Assembly (NCBI GenBank): GCA_017623355.1 | Contig: JAGAPG010000019.1 | Span: 1-35,425 of the forward strand | From: Clostridia bacterium | GTDB taxonomy: Bacteria; Bacillota; Clostridia; Oscillospirales; CAG-272 | DNA: 35,425 nucleotides | Direction of reading: 5' to 3' | In this document: positions 8,293-17,260 of the stretch, piece after piece | Layout: every line of letters starts with the position of its first letter | Numbering within the stretch: position 1 is the first letter of the stretch | Notes under the pieces: generated by a model | Seen by the model: the letters and a program-made list of their open reading frames with translations, nothing else | Told to the model about the DNA's origin: nothing | Databases searched by the model: none | Made by a program: the position numbers and the translations under genes

Positions 8293-8879
8293 CAGATTAC
8301 ACCTTTTGTGGATGGGATCTCGTTTGCGTATTTTTCATCTATTGATGTTGCTTTTGCAAGTGCTCTTGCAAAAGCCTTGAATATTCCCTCTATTATGTGA
8401 TGAGAATTTGAACCGCAAATCTCTCTTATATGCAAGGTGATCTTGGCTTCTCTTACAAAAGCTCTGAAAAATTCCTCGCAAAGCTCCGTATCAAAATCTC
8501 CAACCTTATATGCAGGAATTTTCGCATCGTAGCCAAGATAATCTCTGCCTGAAATATCTACAGCGCACATAATAAGCGTTTCATCCATAGGCAATATAAT
8601 ATCTCCGTAACGGGATATTCCCTTTTTATCTCCTATTGCCTCGGCGAATGCTTTTCCAAGGCAAATTGCAACATCCTCTGCGGTATGATGATAATCAACA
8701 TATGTGTCTCCATTACACTCTACATCAAGAGAATATCTTGCGTGCTTTGAAAAAAGCGTAAGCATATGATCAAGAAATCCACAGCCTGTATTGATATTCG
8801 CTTCTCCGTTTCCATCAAGGTTCAATTCGAGCTTTATATCGGTTTCGTTTGTTTTACGTGCGATCTTGGATGTTCTCAT
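8292..8879 (-). CDS. hisB: Imidazoleglycerol-phosphate dehydratase
   Basis: This 195-residue monofunctional HisB dehydrates imidazole glycerol phosphate. It shows the paired metal-binding histidine motifs GFLDHMLTLF and DYHHTAEDVAI, repeated as the second half-domain SNSHHIIEGIFKAFA. There is no fused HAD phosphatase domain, which agrees with the separate PHP phosphatase at the end of the operon. It overlaps hisC by 4 bases. Confidence 0.97.
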   Translation of the reverse strand: MRTSKIARKTNETDIKLELNLDGNGEANINTGCGFLDHMLTLFSKHARYSLDVECNGDTYVDYHHTAEDVAICLGKAFAEAIGDKKGISRYGDIILPMDETLIMCAVDISGRDYLGYDAKIPAYKVGDFDTELCEEFFRAFVREAKITLHIREICGSNSHHIIEGIFKAFARALAKATSIDEKYANEIPSTKGVI

Positions 8880-9943
8880 TTTGCTCTCTCCTTTAATATT
8901 TCTTCTGTTGTTTTTATGAATATCTCCATTTGTTCCATAGTTCCTATGGTGATACGGTTATATTCCTTTATCCTTTCCTTTGTAAAATGTCTTATAAGAA
9001 CGCCTTTTTCCTTGAGCTTTAAATAAAGCTCCTCTCCGCTGATCTTATCGCTTTTCGCAAAAACAAAGTTCGCCTTTGATTCAAGCACATCAAATCCAAG
9101 AGCCTTCAGCCTTTCGACAGTATATTCACGGTTTTTTATTATCTCTTGACAATTATTCATATAATAATCGTTATCGCAAAGAGCACTGTATCCTGCTGAC
9201 ATTGTCATTCTGTTCACGTTATACGGATTTGTTGAATACTTTATTGTATTCATATCTGCAATAAGCTCTTTATTTGATATTCCAAATCCAAGACGCGCAC
9301 CGGCAAGAGAACGTGATTTTGAAAATGTTTGAGTAACTATAAGATTGTCATATTTCTTTACAAGCGGAAGCGCACTTTCTGCGCCAAAATCAACATACGC
9401 TTCGTCGATAATAACTATATTGTCGGGATTAGAGCTCACTATTTCTTCAATCTGCCAAAGCGGCATAGCAAGCGAGGTAGGAGCATTAGGATTTGCTATT
9501 ACAACATTTTTATTTATACCGATATAATCACGGTAATCTATTGAAAAATCTTCCTTTACGGGAATTTGCTCATATGGAATATGATTAAGCTCAGCGAAAA
9601 CAGGATAGAAGCCGTATGTTATATCAGGAAAAACTATCGGATGATTTTCGTCGCAAAATGCCATAAACGCAAAATTGAGTATCTCATCTGATCCGTTTGT
9701 AAAAAGTATTTCATTTTTTTCTATGCCAAAAAGCTCAGCCGCCTTATCAACGAGCAAGGTACATTCCGGATCGGAATAAAGCATAAGCCTTTTTGCTTCC
9801 TCCCTTGCAGCCTCCACAACAGAAGCTGAGGGCGGGAACGGTGATTCATTTGTATTCAATTTTATATACTTCATATCCTTAGGCTGCTCGCCCGGAGTAT
9901 ATGCTTCAAGATTCGAATATTTTTCGCTGAAAAACTTGCTCAT
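8876..9943 (-). CDS. hisC: Histidinol-phosphate aminotransferase
   Basis: This 355-residue fold-type I PLP enzyme converts imidazole acetol phosphate to histidinol phosphate. The Schiff-base Lys209 lies in TQTFSKSRSLAGARLGF. The earlier motifs YIKLNTNESP and FTNGSDEIL and the distal Arg in NRITIG are all in place. It lies 2 bases after the hisD stop. Close homologues can also accept aromatic amino acids, but its operon position makes HisC secure. Confidence 0.95.
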   Translation of the reverse strand: MSKFFSEKYSNLEAYTPGEQPKDMKYIKLNTNESPFPPSASVVEAAREEAKRLMLYSDPECTLLVDKAAELFGIEKNEILFTNGSDEILNFAFMAFCDENHPIVFPDITYGFYPVFAELNHIPYEQIPVKEDFSIDYRDYIGINKNVVIANPNAPTSLAMPLWQIEEIVSSNPDNIVIIDEAYVDFGAESALPLVKKYDNLIVTQTFSKSRSLAGARLGFGISNKELIADMNTIKYSTNPYNVNRMTMSAGYSALCDNDYYMNNCQEIIKNREYTVERLKALGFDVLESKANFVFAKSDKISGEELYLKLKEKGVLIRHFTKERIKEYNRITIGTMEQMEIFIKTTEEILKERAK

Positions 9944-9945
9944 TT

Positions 9946-11223
9946 TTAGTCCTCGAAACGAATTGTTGCACTCTTAGCGTGAGCATCAAGTCCTTCCTTC
10001 TTCGCAAAGTAGGATATTTTGTCTGATACCTTGTAAAGTGCATCCTTCGTATAATATGTAAATTGTGATTTTTTTACGAAATCGTCAACGCCAAGCGCTG
10101 ATGAAAATCTCGCCGTACCGCTTGTCGGTAGTGTGTGATTAGGTCCTGCGAAGTAATCCCCAAGCGCCTCGGGGCAATATTTGCCCATAAATATTGATCC
10201 TGCGTGTTTTATTTTGTCAAGATAATCAAACGGATTATCTACACAAATTTCAAGATGCTCGGGCGCTATTTCATTTGCTATATCTATTGCGAGAGAAAGA
10301 TTATTCTCGGCAACTATTATCTTTCCGTTATTGTCGATAGAGCAACGCGCTATCTCTGCTCTCGGAAGCTCCGGAATCTGTCTTTCAAGCTCACAGCTTA
10401 CCTTTTTTGCGAAATCATAGCTATCGGTTACCAAAACCGCGCTTGCCATTTTATCGTGCTCTGCCTGAGAAAGCAGATCTGCAGCAACGTATTTTGCCTC
10501 ACATGTAGAATCTGCTACTACAAGTATCTCGCTTGGTCCTGCTATCATATCAATATCAACCTTGCCAAAAACCTGCTTTTTCGCCTCTGCTACGAAAGCG
10601 TTACCCGGGCCTACGATCTTATCAACCTTAGGTATGCTCTCTGTTCCGTAAGCAAGAGCCGCAACAGCCTGCGCTCCGCCTACCTTAAATATTCTGTCAA
10701 CGCCTGCTATTTTAGCAGCTGCAAGTATTACCGGATTTACACATCCGTCCTTTGACGGCGGCGTGACCATAACTATCTCGTTGCATCCTGCTATCTTAGC
10801 AGGAATGGAATCCATTAAAACGGTTGAAGGATATGCTGCCGTTCCACCGGGAACGTAAAGTCCAACCTTTTCAATAGGCATTACCTTTTGTCCCGTAACA
10901 ACTCCGTCCTTTTCGCTGATAACAAAGCTGTTTTTAACCTGTCTTTTATGAAAATTCCTTATGTTTTCGGCAGCCTCTTTAAGTATATCTATAAACTCTT
11001 TATCGACACTCCTAAAGGCGTTCTCGATTTCAGCTTCCGTCACCTCAAGAGAGGAAAGAATGGCTTTATCGAATTTTTCGCAATACTCAAAAAGAGCCTT
11101 GTCCTTATTTTTTATTACATTTTCTATTATATCGGTAACGATGCCCTCTACATTTGATGCGATATTTTCTCTTGCAAATATCTCGCTGCTCGGCACTTCT
11201 CCGTATTTATAGATCTTAATCAT
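9946..11223 (-). CDS. hisD: Histidinol dehydrogenase
   Basis: This 425-residue Zn-dependent enzyme carries out the final two NAD-linked oxidations to histidine. Recognisable stretches are YVPGGTAAYPSTVLM, VGGAQAVAALAYGTE, IVGPGNAFVAEAK, SQAEHDKMASA (zinc and catalytic region), APEHLEI and GPNHTLPTSGTARF. Length is normal. The start overlaps the hisG end by 8 bases. Confidence 0.97.
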   Translation of the reverse strand: MIKIYKYGEVPSSEIFARENIASNVEGIVTDIIENVIKNKDKALFEYCEKFDKAILSSLEVTEAEIENAFRSVDKEFIDILKEAAENIRNFHKRQVKNSFVISEKDGVVTGQKVMPIEKVGLYVPGGTAAYPSTVLMDSIPAKIAGCNEIVMVTPPSKDGCVNPVILAAAKIAGVDRIFKVGGAQAVAALAYGTESIPKVDKIVGPGNAFVAEAKKQVFGKVDIDMIAGPSEILVVADSTCEAKYVAADLLSQAEHDKMASAVLVTDSYDFAKKVSCELERQIPELPRAEIARCSIDNNGKIIVAENNLSLAIDIANEIAPEHLEICVDNPFDYLDKIKHAGSIFMGKYCPEALGDYFAGPNHTLPTSGTARFSSALGVDDFVKKSQFTYYTKDALYKVSDKISYFAKKEGLDAHAKSATIRFED

Positions 11224-11845
11224 TTGATTTTACCTGTGCTTTCATACTTTCTACAACGTTTTCAATTTCCTTTGTTTTGAACTTAAAGCTTGATTTATTT
11301 GCTATAAGTCTTGCACTTATCGGCACTATAGTTTCTATCACCTCAAGATCATTCTCCTTGAGAGTCGTTCCTGTTTCCACAATATCGACTATAACGTCGG
11401 AAAGCCCCAATATCGGAGCTATTTCAATAGAACCGTTAAGCTTTATTATATCTATGTCCCTACATTTTGAAGCATAGTGATTTTTAGCTATATTAACGAA
11501 TTTAGTAGCAACCTTAAGCGTACGTGTATTATCATCGTAAAAATCCTTTTTTCCCGCAACAGCCATTCTGCATTTGCCCATATCAAGATCGAGCAATTCA
11601 TAAATATCGGGAGAGTATTCAAGCAAGATATCCTTGCCGGCAACTCCTATATCAGCCGCGCCTCTTTCAACATATATCGACACGTCCGAGGGCTTTACCC
11701 AAAAATAACGCACCTGCTTTTCTTCGTTTTCAAAAATAAGCTTTCTGTTATTTTCTTTAATAGAGGGACATTCATAGCCTGCTTTTTCAAACATAGCATA
11801 TACCTTTTCTCCAAGGCGTCCCTTTGGAAGTGCTACATTAAGCAT
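11216..11845 (-). CDS. hisG: ATP phosphoribosyltransferase, short form
   Basis: This 209-residue catalytic subunit carries out the first committed step, joining ATP and PRPP. Key stretches are ALPKGRLGE, GAADIGVAGKD and the PRPP-binding loop DIVETGTTLKEN. The C-terminal regulatory domain of the long form is missing, so it should need HisZ, whose gene lies immediately upstream (1-base gap). Feedback inhibition by histidine is known to run through HisZ in such hetero-octamers. Confidence 0.96.
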   Translation of the reverse strand: MLNVALPKGRLGEKVYAMFEKAGYECPSIKENNRKLIFENEEKQVRYFWVKPSDVSIYVERGAADIGVAGKDILLEYSPDIYELLDLDMGKCRMAVAGKKDFYDDNTRTLKVATKFVNIAKNHYASKCRDIDIIKLNGSIEIAPILGLSDVIVDIVETGTTLKENDLEVIETIVPISARLIANKSSFKFKTKEIENVVESMKAQVKSND

Positions 11846-11846
11846 A

Positions 11847-12947
11847 TCAGCAGCCCTCCTTATCTAAATAAACTATTTTTTTATATCTAAGCTTAGCAGG
11901 AATGCTTTTTTGCGCAGATACGCAAATTCCCTTTTCTATATATGAATTTATAGAATTTACAAGGGAGAGTGTGTCTGTTTTTTCGCTATATATCAAAAGA
12001 ACGTCGACATCATATTCGCTTTTTGTGCTTTGAAGATATTCAAGAAGATCAAGATATATCGCAAATCCGACAGCTCCGCTTTTTCTTCCCATTCTTTGCA
12101 TAAGAGTATCATACTGCCCTCCCGAAAGAACCCCCTCGGAAATACCGTTTAAAAAGCCTTTAAATACTATTCCGTTATAATAATTCATATCATTTACAAC
12201 GGAAAAGTCAAGCTTTATTTTATCCTTGAATTCTGTTTTTTCAAGTAATGCGCAAAGTGCTCTAAGCTCGCAAAGAGCTTTTTTTGACTGCTCATTTTCG
12301 CACACAGGGTCAAGCTTTTTTATAACATCAGCCATGTTTCCGTATGCGGTAACAAGACTTAATATCTTATTTTTATATTTTTCTTCTATTTGATATTTTT
12401 CACAAAGAGCTGTTGCCTCGTGAGAATTTTTTTCGGAAATAAGTGAGGTTATTTCTTTCTTAAATACTTCGTTATCACTCGCCTCATCAAGAATTGATTT
12501 TAAAACTCCCATATGTGAAACATCAATTGCAAAATCAGACGATATCTCATTAAGGCTCATTGCGCCAAGAGAAAGAACCTCATATATATCGTAAAGAGCG
12601 ATATCGCCTATACATTCGATACCCGTCTGCATTATTTCCTTAAACTCATGCGTGCTTCCGGAAACTCTGTAAACATTTTCATTATAATACACCTTCTGCT
12701 TACATCCCGCTTCGTCAACAGTGTTTTTTATTATAGAGAGTGTAACGTCAGGCTTCAATGCCAAAAGGCGTCCGTTCGTATCGTTAAATGTAATAACTCT
12801 CTCGCTTACTAAAAAATCCTTATTACGCACATAAAGATCATATTCCTCAAATTTGCTCATTTTAAATGGCAAATATCCGTATTTTTTATAAAGAGAGCGC
12901 AGTGTAAACACTGCTTTTTCTTCGTTTTTAAGAACCTTATTATCCAT
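11847..12947 (-). CDS. hisZ: ATP phosphoribosyltransferase regulatory subunit
   Basis: This 366-residue paralogue of class II histidyl-tRNA synthetase activates short HisG and senses histidine. Class II motifs survive in LKPDVTLSIIKN, YNENVYR and FKEIMQTGIECIG, and a degenerate motif 3 is seen in LSGGQYDTLMQRMG. The anticodon-binding domain of a true HisRS is reduced. An ATG 7 codons upstream is in frame, but GGAG (12955-12958) sits 7 bases before 12947, so the shorter start is chosen. It overlaps the yerC 3' end by 8 bases. Confidence 0.93.
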   Translation of the reverse strand: MDNKVLKNEEKAVFTLRSLYKKYGYLPFKMSKFEEYDLYVRNKDFLVSERVITFNDTNGRLLALKPDVTLSIIKNTVDEAGCKQKVYYNENVYRVSGSTHEFKEIMQTGIECIGDIALYDIYEVLSLGAMSLNEISSDFAIDVSHMGVLKSILDEASDNEVFKKEITSLISEKNSHEATALCEKYQIEEKYKNKILSLVTAYGNMADVIKKLDPVCENEQSKKALCELRALCALLEKTEFKDKIKLDFSVVNDMNYYNGIVFKGFLNGISEGVLSGGQYDTLMQRMGRKSGAVGFAIYLDLLEYLQSTKSEYDVDVLLIYSEKTDTLSLVNSINSYIEKGICVSAQKSIPAKLRYKKIVYLDKEGC

Positions 12948-13233
12948 TACTCTTCTCCAAACGGTCAAGTATCATTTTATATCCGCCGCCACCGTAACTA
13001 AGACATTTATTTACTCGGCTTATGGTTGCAGTGCTCATTCCCGTTTCCTCGCTAACTACTGCGTAATTTTCTCCGTTCGTAAGCATTTTAGCCGCCTTCA
13101 ATCTTTGCGCTATATCAAGAATTTCTTTGATTGTACAAGCATCCTCGAAAAATTTATAGCACTCATCTATTGTTTCAAGCTTCAATATCGCTTCAAATAA
13201 AGTATCTACCTCTTTAGTATGTAATTTGTCCAT
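12940..13233 (-). CDS. yerC: YerC/TrpR-like regulator heading the his operon
   Basis: This 97-residue protein belongs to the TrpR-superfamily group named YerC/YecD, also called HisR where it controls histidine genes. The helix-turn-helix lies at about 58-80 (VSEETGMSTATISRVNKCLSYGGGG). As first gene of the histidine operon, it is likely a histidine-responsive autoregulating repressor; this is inferred from family and position. The promoter just upstream (13274-13302) has a palindrome at its start site that resembles the E. coli trp operator, giving a plausible binding site. The effector is not visible from sequence. Confidence 0.9.
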   Translation of the reverse strand: MDKLHTKEVDTLFEAILKLETIDECYKFFEDACTIKEILDIAQRLKAAKMLTNGENYAVVSEETGMSTATISRVNKCLSYGGGGYKMILDRLEKSNG

Positions 13234-13242
13234 AGCTACCCC

Positions 13243-13274
13243 GCTTTATCACTTTAGTACTTTAGTTTACTAAA
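13243..13274 (-). promoter_or_regulatory. Candidate YerC/HisR operator
   Basis: The perfect inverted repeat TTTAGT-TT-ACTAAA (13261-13274) abuts the -10 box and covers the predicted start. It is followed by an exact 8-base tandem repeat, ACTTTAGT at 13251-13258 and 13259-13266, and a weaker copy GCTTTATC at 13243-13250. The core TAGTAAACTA (minus strand) differs at one position from the E. coli TrpR operator core TAGTTAACTA. Binding is inferred from position and resemblance. Confidence 0.65.
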
Positions 13275-13302
13275 TTATACTACCGTTATATATATTTGTC
13301 AA
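13274..13302 (-). promoter_or_regulatory. Consensus promoter of the his operon
   Basis: The minus strand carries -35 TTGACA (13297-13302), a 17-base spacer and -10 TATAAT (13274-13279). Both boxes match consensus, so strong transcription is expected unless repressed. Confidence 0.9.
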
Positions 13303-13366
13303 GTGTTTATCGAAAATTTATTTATATATAAATAATTTAGATTTCACAATATGATTTTTAAAGTCG

Positions 13367-13391
13367 AAAATCCGCTTTAAAAGCGGATTTT
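13367..13391 (-). terminator. Terminator-like hairpin after the leu-ilv operon
   Basis: The stem of ATCCGCTT with AAGCGGAT and a 3-base loop lies just past the ridA stop. In the minus direction only a short U-run (TTTT then C) follows, so termination may be leaky and read-through into the his operon is possible. Confidence 0.6.
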
Positions 13392-13394
13392 TGA

Positions 13395-13766
13395 TCATAT
13401 TTCTGCAATTACCTCAACCTCTACAAGTGCGCCCTTTGGAAGATCCTTTACCGCTACACAACTACGCGCAGGCTTTTCCGTGAAGTACTTGCCGTAAACC
13501 TCGTTAAAAGCTCCAAAATCGCTGATATTAGCAAGAAAACAAGTTGTTTTAACTGCCTTTTCATAGGATGAGCCCGATGCTTTAAGAACCTCTCCAAGAT
13601 TCTTCATAACCTGTTCTGTCTGTCCAACTATATCATTTGCCTCTATATTACCGCTTTCAGGGTTTATAGCAATCTGGCCCGATGTATATACTATATTTCC
13701 AAGAACCACAGCCTGTGAATAAGGTCCTATTGCTTGGGGCGCTTTATTTGTTGCAATCTTTTTCAT
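13395..13766 (-). CDS. ridA: RidA family enamine/imine deaminase
   Basis: This 123-residue YjgF/YER057c/UK114 protein hydrolyses 2-aminoacrylate and related imines released by PLP enzymes such as threonine dehydratase. Motifs are PQAIGPYSQAV, NIVYTSGQI, the key Arg in ARSCVAV, and LPKGALVEVEVIAE at the end. A frame open to 13784 exists, but CTCCT (AGGAG on the minus strand, 13773-13777) sits 6 bases before 13766. It follows ilvA by 14 bases as the last gene of the branched-chain operon, matching its biochemical partner. Confidence 0.94.
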   Translation of the reverse strand: MKKIATNKAPQAIGPYSQAVVLGNIVYTSGQIAINPESGNIEANDIVGQTEQVMKNLGEVLKASGSSYEKAVKTTCFLANISDFGAFNEVYGKYFTEKPARSCVAVKDLPKGALVEVEVIAEI

Positions 13767-13780
13767 TTCAATCTCCTTCA

Positions 13781-14974
13781 TCAAAGCAACTTAAACCCGA
13801 AATCGGTAAGTGCTTTTCTTATTTCATTTATATGCTCGAAATTTCTTGTTTCAAGAACTATTCTGAGATAGCAGCCATTTACGTCAGAGCCCTCATTCGC
13901 TCTTTCGTGGTGAACCGAAATAACGTTTCCACCGTGATCTGCAATTATTCTTGATACGTTCTTTAGCTGACCGGGCTTATCAACAAGTTCTATCATAAGC
14001 TGACAGGTTCTGCCAGACATCAAAAGGCCTCTTTTGATAACTCTTGAAAGAATGGTAACATCAATATTACCGCCGGAAAGCAGGCAAACTGTTTTTTTGC
14101 CTTCAATATCCACCTTATTAAACATTGCCGCTGCAACAGCAACCGCGCCTGCGCCCTCTGTTACGAGCTTATGCTGCTCCATAAGAGCAAGAATTGCCGC
14201 CGAGATTTCATCATCTGTTACTGTAACTATTTTATCTACATATTTTTGGCACATCTCATATGTAATATTTCCCGGCTTCTTTACAGCTATACCGTCGGCG
14301 ATAGTAGAAACAGAAGAAAGCTCCTCTATTTCTCCGTCGCTCACAGAATTAAGCATTGACGGAGCGCCTGCCGCCTGAACTCCGTAAACCTTGATATTAG
14401 GATTAAGAGTCTTTATCGTATATGCAACACCGGATATAAGTCCGCCGCCGCCTATCGGTACGATTATAGCATCCAGATCGGGAATCTGCTCTGCAATTTC
14501 GAGAGCTATCGTGCCTTGACCTGCAATAACGTCCTCATCATCAAACGGATGAATAAATGTATATCCCATTTCATCACGAAGACTGAGAGCCTTTTTATAA
14601 GCATCATCATAAACTCCCTCTACAAGGCAAACCTCAGCGCCATAGCTTTTAGTTGCTTCTACCTTTGAAATTGGTGCTCCGTCAGGAAGACAGATAACAG
14701 CCTTTATTCCGTTCTTTTGAGCAGAAAGAGCGACACCCTGCGCGTGATTTCCGGCTGAGCAAGCTATAACTCCCTTGGCCTTTTCCTCTGCGGAAAGACG
14801 TGACATTTTATAATACGAGCCTCTCACCTTAAAAGAGCCCGTTATTTGAAGGTTTTCTGTTTTAAGATATATTTGCGCGCCCGGCTTAAGCTTTGGAGCG
14901 TAGATCACGTCTGTTTTACGTACTACATCCTTTAAAACATAGCTTGCGCGATACACATTATCAAGTGTGAGCAT
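13781..14974 (-). CDS. ilvA: Threonine ammonia-lyase
   Basis: This 397-residue PLP enzyme deaminates threonine to 2-oxobutanoate, the entry to isoleucine. The Schiff-base Lys49 lies in TGSFKVRGS, and the PLP phosphate-binding glycine run lies in IVPIGGGGLISG. A single C-terminal ACT domain (about 322-397, MIELVDKPGQLKNVSR onward) replaces the two ACT-like domains of E. coli IlvA. The size thus fits the 400-residue group, which includes both catabolic and biosynthetic enzymes. Its place with ilv and leu genes argues for a biosynthetic role. GGAGA precedes the start. Confidence 0.94.
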   Translation of the reverse strand: MLTLDNVYRASYVLKDVVRKTDVIYAPKLKPGAQIYLKTENLQITGSFKVRGSYYKMSRLSAEEKAKGVIACSAGNHAQGVALSAQKNGIKAVICLPDGAPISKVEATKSYGAEVCLVEGVYDDAYKKALSLRDEMGYTFIHPFDDEDVIAGQGTIALEIAEQIPDLDAIIVPIGGGGLISGVAYTIKTLNPNIKVYGVQAAGAPSMLNSVSDGEIEELSSVSTIADGIAVKKPGNITYEMCQKYVDKIVTVTDDEISAAILALMEQHKLVTEGAGAVAVAAAMFNKVDIEGKKTVCLLSGGNIDVTILSRVIKRGLLMSGRTCQLMIELVDKPGQLKNVSRIIADHGGNVISVHHERANEGSDVNGCYLRIVLETRNFEHINEIRKALTDFGFKLL

Positions 14975-15004
14975 ATTTTTATCTCCGTTAGTAATTAATA
15001 TGAT

Positions 15005-16180
15005 TTACATTAAGCTTTCTATAAACTGCTCTGCGCATCTTGCAGAACGGTTTCCGCGGCGTAAAGCGAATGCCTCAGCCTCAATATCAAGCTCGTTTTT
15101 GTCCTTTTGAATATTATTTCTTCCAGCAAGCTCGTGAACTATTTCAAGATACAGCTTTTTATCAGGCTTTTGGAACAAGACCGTAAGTCCGAAGCGCTCT
15201 GAAAGTGAAAGTGTTTCCTGAACGGTATCGTTTCTGTGAACGTCATCTCCGTCTCTTTCGCCAAAGCTTTCTTTTATTATATGACGGCGATTGCTTGTTG
15301 CATATATGACAGCATTATCAGCCGTTGCCGATGCCGAGCCCTCAAGTGCCGCCTTGAGCATACTGAAATTATCATCGTTTTGATTAAACGAAAGATCATC
15401 TATAAATATTATAAATTTAAGCGGATTCTCACTTATTTTCGCCATTACTGACGGAAGAGCGGAAAGCTGATCCTTTCGAAGCTCAATAAGGCGTATACCC
15501 TCGTCAAAAAACATATTGGCAACCGCCTTTACCGTAGACGATTTTCCTGTTCCTGCATCTCCGCACAAAAGCGTATTCGCCGCAGGACGTCCTTCGATAA
15601 ATGCTTTGGTATTCGCAACAACCTTGCTTCTCTCCTCCTCGTATCCGACAAATGAGCTCATAGATATCTTATCCGCGCTGATAATAGGCTCTATTTCCTT
15701 ATTATCCGACAAACGGAACATACCGTATGACGAAAATATTCCATATCCAAACTTGTCTATATTTTTGATTCTCTTTTCATATAGCTTATAAATATCCGCG
15801 CGTTTGCTGTCAAACGGACTTAAATATTCGCAGCCTGTCAGCTGCTTAAAATCGTCAGGTGTCAGGGATGCAAACTCGGAAAAGCACTCAAGCTCGTGCT
15901 TTAACGAATCAACTATATTTTTATTTACCGTTTTACTGTGTGCGCGAGATTTTACATATACGTTTTCATCCTCAAAAATAAGGCGACATACATAATCAGT
16001 GAGCGATGCTCCGTTTTTATATATTTCTGATACAAACGAAGCATATGCTTTTATTGCCTCGTCCTTTTCTGCAGCACAAGCAAGATTTGAAAAGCTCTCA
16101 AAAAGAGGTCTTTTCAAAACGTTTATAAAAACGCTTGACATACATAGACGAAAATACAGATCCTTTATTTTATTTGACAT
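15005..16180 (-). CDS. DUF815-type AAA ATPase inside the branched-chain operon
   Basis: This 391-residue protein has a helical N-terminal region (1-165) and an AAA core. Walker A is GDAGTGKS at 207-214, Walker B is FIIFIDD at 256-262, and a sensor-1-like YATSN lies at 293-297, followed by the family stretch RRHIIKESF. This matches the DUF815 (PF05673-type) ATPases, whose cellular role is not established. It begins 2 bases after the leuB stop with no clear ribosome binding site, so it looks translationally coupled, and ilvA follows 30 bases later. It has no known part in amino-acid synthesis; the placement may reflect co-regulation or chance insertion. Confidence 0.85.
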   Translation of the reverse strand: MSNKIKDLYFRLCMSSVFINVLKRPLFESFSNLACAAEKDEAIKAYASFVSEIYKNGASLTDYVCRLIFEDENVYVKSRAHSKTVNKNIVDSLKHELECFSEFASLTPDDFKQLTGCEYLSPFDSKRADIYKLYEKRIKNIDKFGYGIFSSYGMFRLSDNKEIEPIISADKISMSSFVGYEEERSKVVANTKAFIEGRPAANTLLCGDAGTGKSSTVKAVANMFFDEGIRLIELRKDQLSALPSVMAKISENPLKFIIFIDDLSFNQNDDNFSMLKAALEGSASATADNAVIYATSNRRHIIKESFGERDGDDVHRNDTVQETLSLSERFGLTVLFQKPDKKLYLEIVHELAGRNNIQKDKNELDIEAEAFALRRGNRSARCAEQFIESLM

Positions 16181-16182
16181 AA

Positions 16183-17250
16183 TTAAATACGCTCTATAAT
16201 CTTATCTGTGATCTCAACTGTTGTAAGAGCAGGAGCTCCGTGTGCAAGATCGGGTGTGCGGTATCCCTCGTTGAGCACCTTGTCTACTGCATCGATGATA
16301 TTTTGGCTTTCCTTTGCCATATTGAAGGAATAAAGAAGCATCATAGCTGCTGAAAGGATAGTTGCTATTGGATTGGCTTTGTTTTGTCCTGCAATATCGG
16401 GAGCAGAGCCGTGAATAGGCTCATAAAGTCCCTTTGTCGTTTCATTAAGGGATGCAGATGGAAGCATTCCTATAGATCCAGTTATCTGAGATGCTTCATC
16501 GGAAAGTATATCTCCGAACATATTTGATGTTACGATAACATCAAACTGAGCAGGATTTCTTACAAGCTGCATAGCCGCATTATCAACAAGCATATCTGCA
16601 CATTCAACATCGGGATATTGCTCAGCTATTTCGTGAACTATCTTTCTCCAAAGTCTTGAGCTTTCAAGAACGTTTGCCTTATCAATGCTTATGAGCTTTT
16701 TATTACGCTTACGCGCTGTTTCAAAGGCAACCCTTACGATTCTTTCTATCTCCATACGGCTATAGCATTCCGTATCGTATGCTTCCTCGCCGTATTTACC
16801 CTCTCTCATTCCTCTTTCGCCGAAATAAATACCGCCTGTAAGCTCTCTTACTATCATAATATCAAAGCCGTTTGCAACAATATCCTCGCGAAGCGGGCAA
16901 TCGCCCTTGAGTGCAGGATAGAGCTTAGCAGGACGAAGATTTGTAAAGAGTCCCATAGCTGCGCGAATACCCAAAAGTGCCTTCTCGGGACGGAGATTTC
17001 CGGGCAGAGTATCCCATTTAGGTCCGCCAACCGCTCCAAGAAGAACGCTATCTGCCGCAAGGCATCCCGATACCGTTTCCTCAGGAAGCGGAATTCCGTG
17101 CTTATCTATTGCGACACCGCCGATATCGTATGGGGTAAAATTAAATGTATGGTCATATTTTTTTCCGATCGCCTCAAGTACTCTTACTGCGCTGTCAACG
17201 ATCTCAGGGCCTATACCGTCACCCTTTAAAAGCGCTATATTTAAATTCAT
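16183..17250 (-). CDS. leuB: 3-isopropylmalate dehydrogenase
   Basis: This 355-residue decarboxylating dehydrogenase oxidises 3-isopropylmalate to the leucine precursor 2-oxoisocaproate. Family features include [13 protein letters not shown] at the start, the substrate-binding Arg-rich segment [13 protein letters not shown], the [16 protein letters not shown] loop, the [11 protein letters not shown] metal-binding helix and the NAD site [13 protein letters not shown]. Length is normal. It lies 10 bases after leuD and directly before the ATPase gene. Confidence 0.97.
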   Translation of the reverse strand: MNLNIALLKGDGIGPEIVDSAVRVLEAIGKKYDHTFNFTPYDIGGVAIDKHGIPLPEETVSGCLAADSVLLGAVGGPKWDTLPGNLRPEKALLGIRAAMGLFTNLRPAKLYPALKGDCPLREDIVANGFDIMIVRELTGGIYFGERGMREGKYGEEAYDTECYSRMEIERIVRVAFETARKRNKKLISIDKANVLESSRLWRKIVHEIAEQYPDVECADMLVDNAAMQLVRNPAQFDVIVTSNMFGDILSDEASQITGSIGMLPSASLNETTKGLYEPIHGSAPDIAGQNKANPIATILSAAMMLLYSFNMAKESQNIIDAVDKVLNEGYRTPDLAHGAPALTTVEITDKIIERI

Positions 17251-17260
17251 ATTATGCCTC

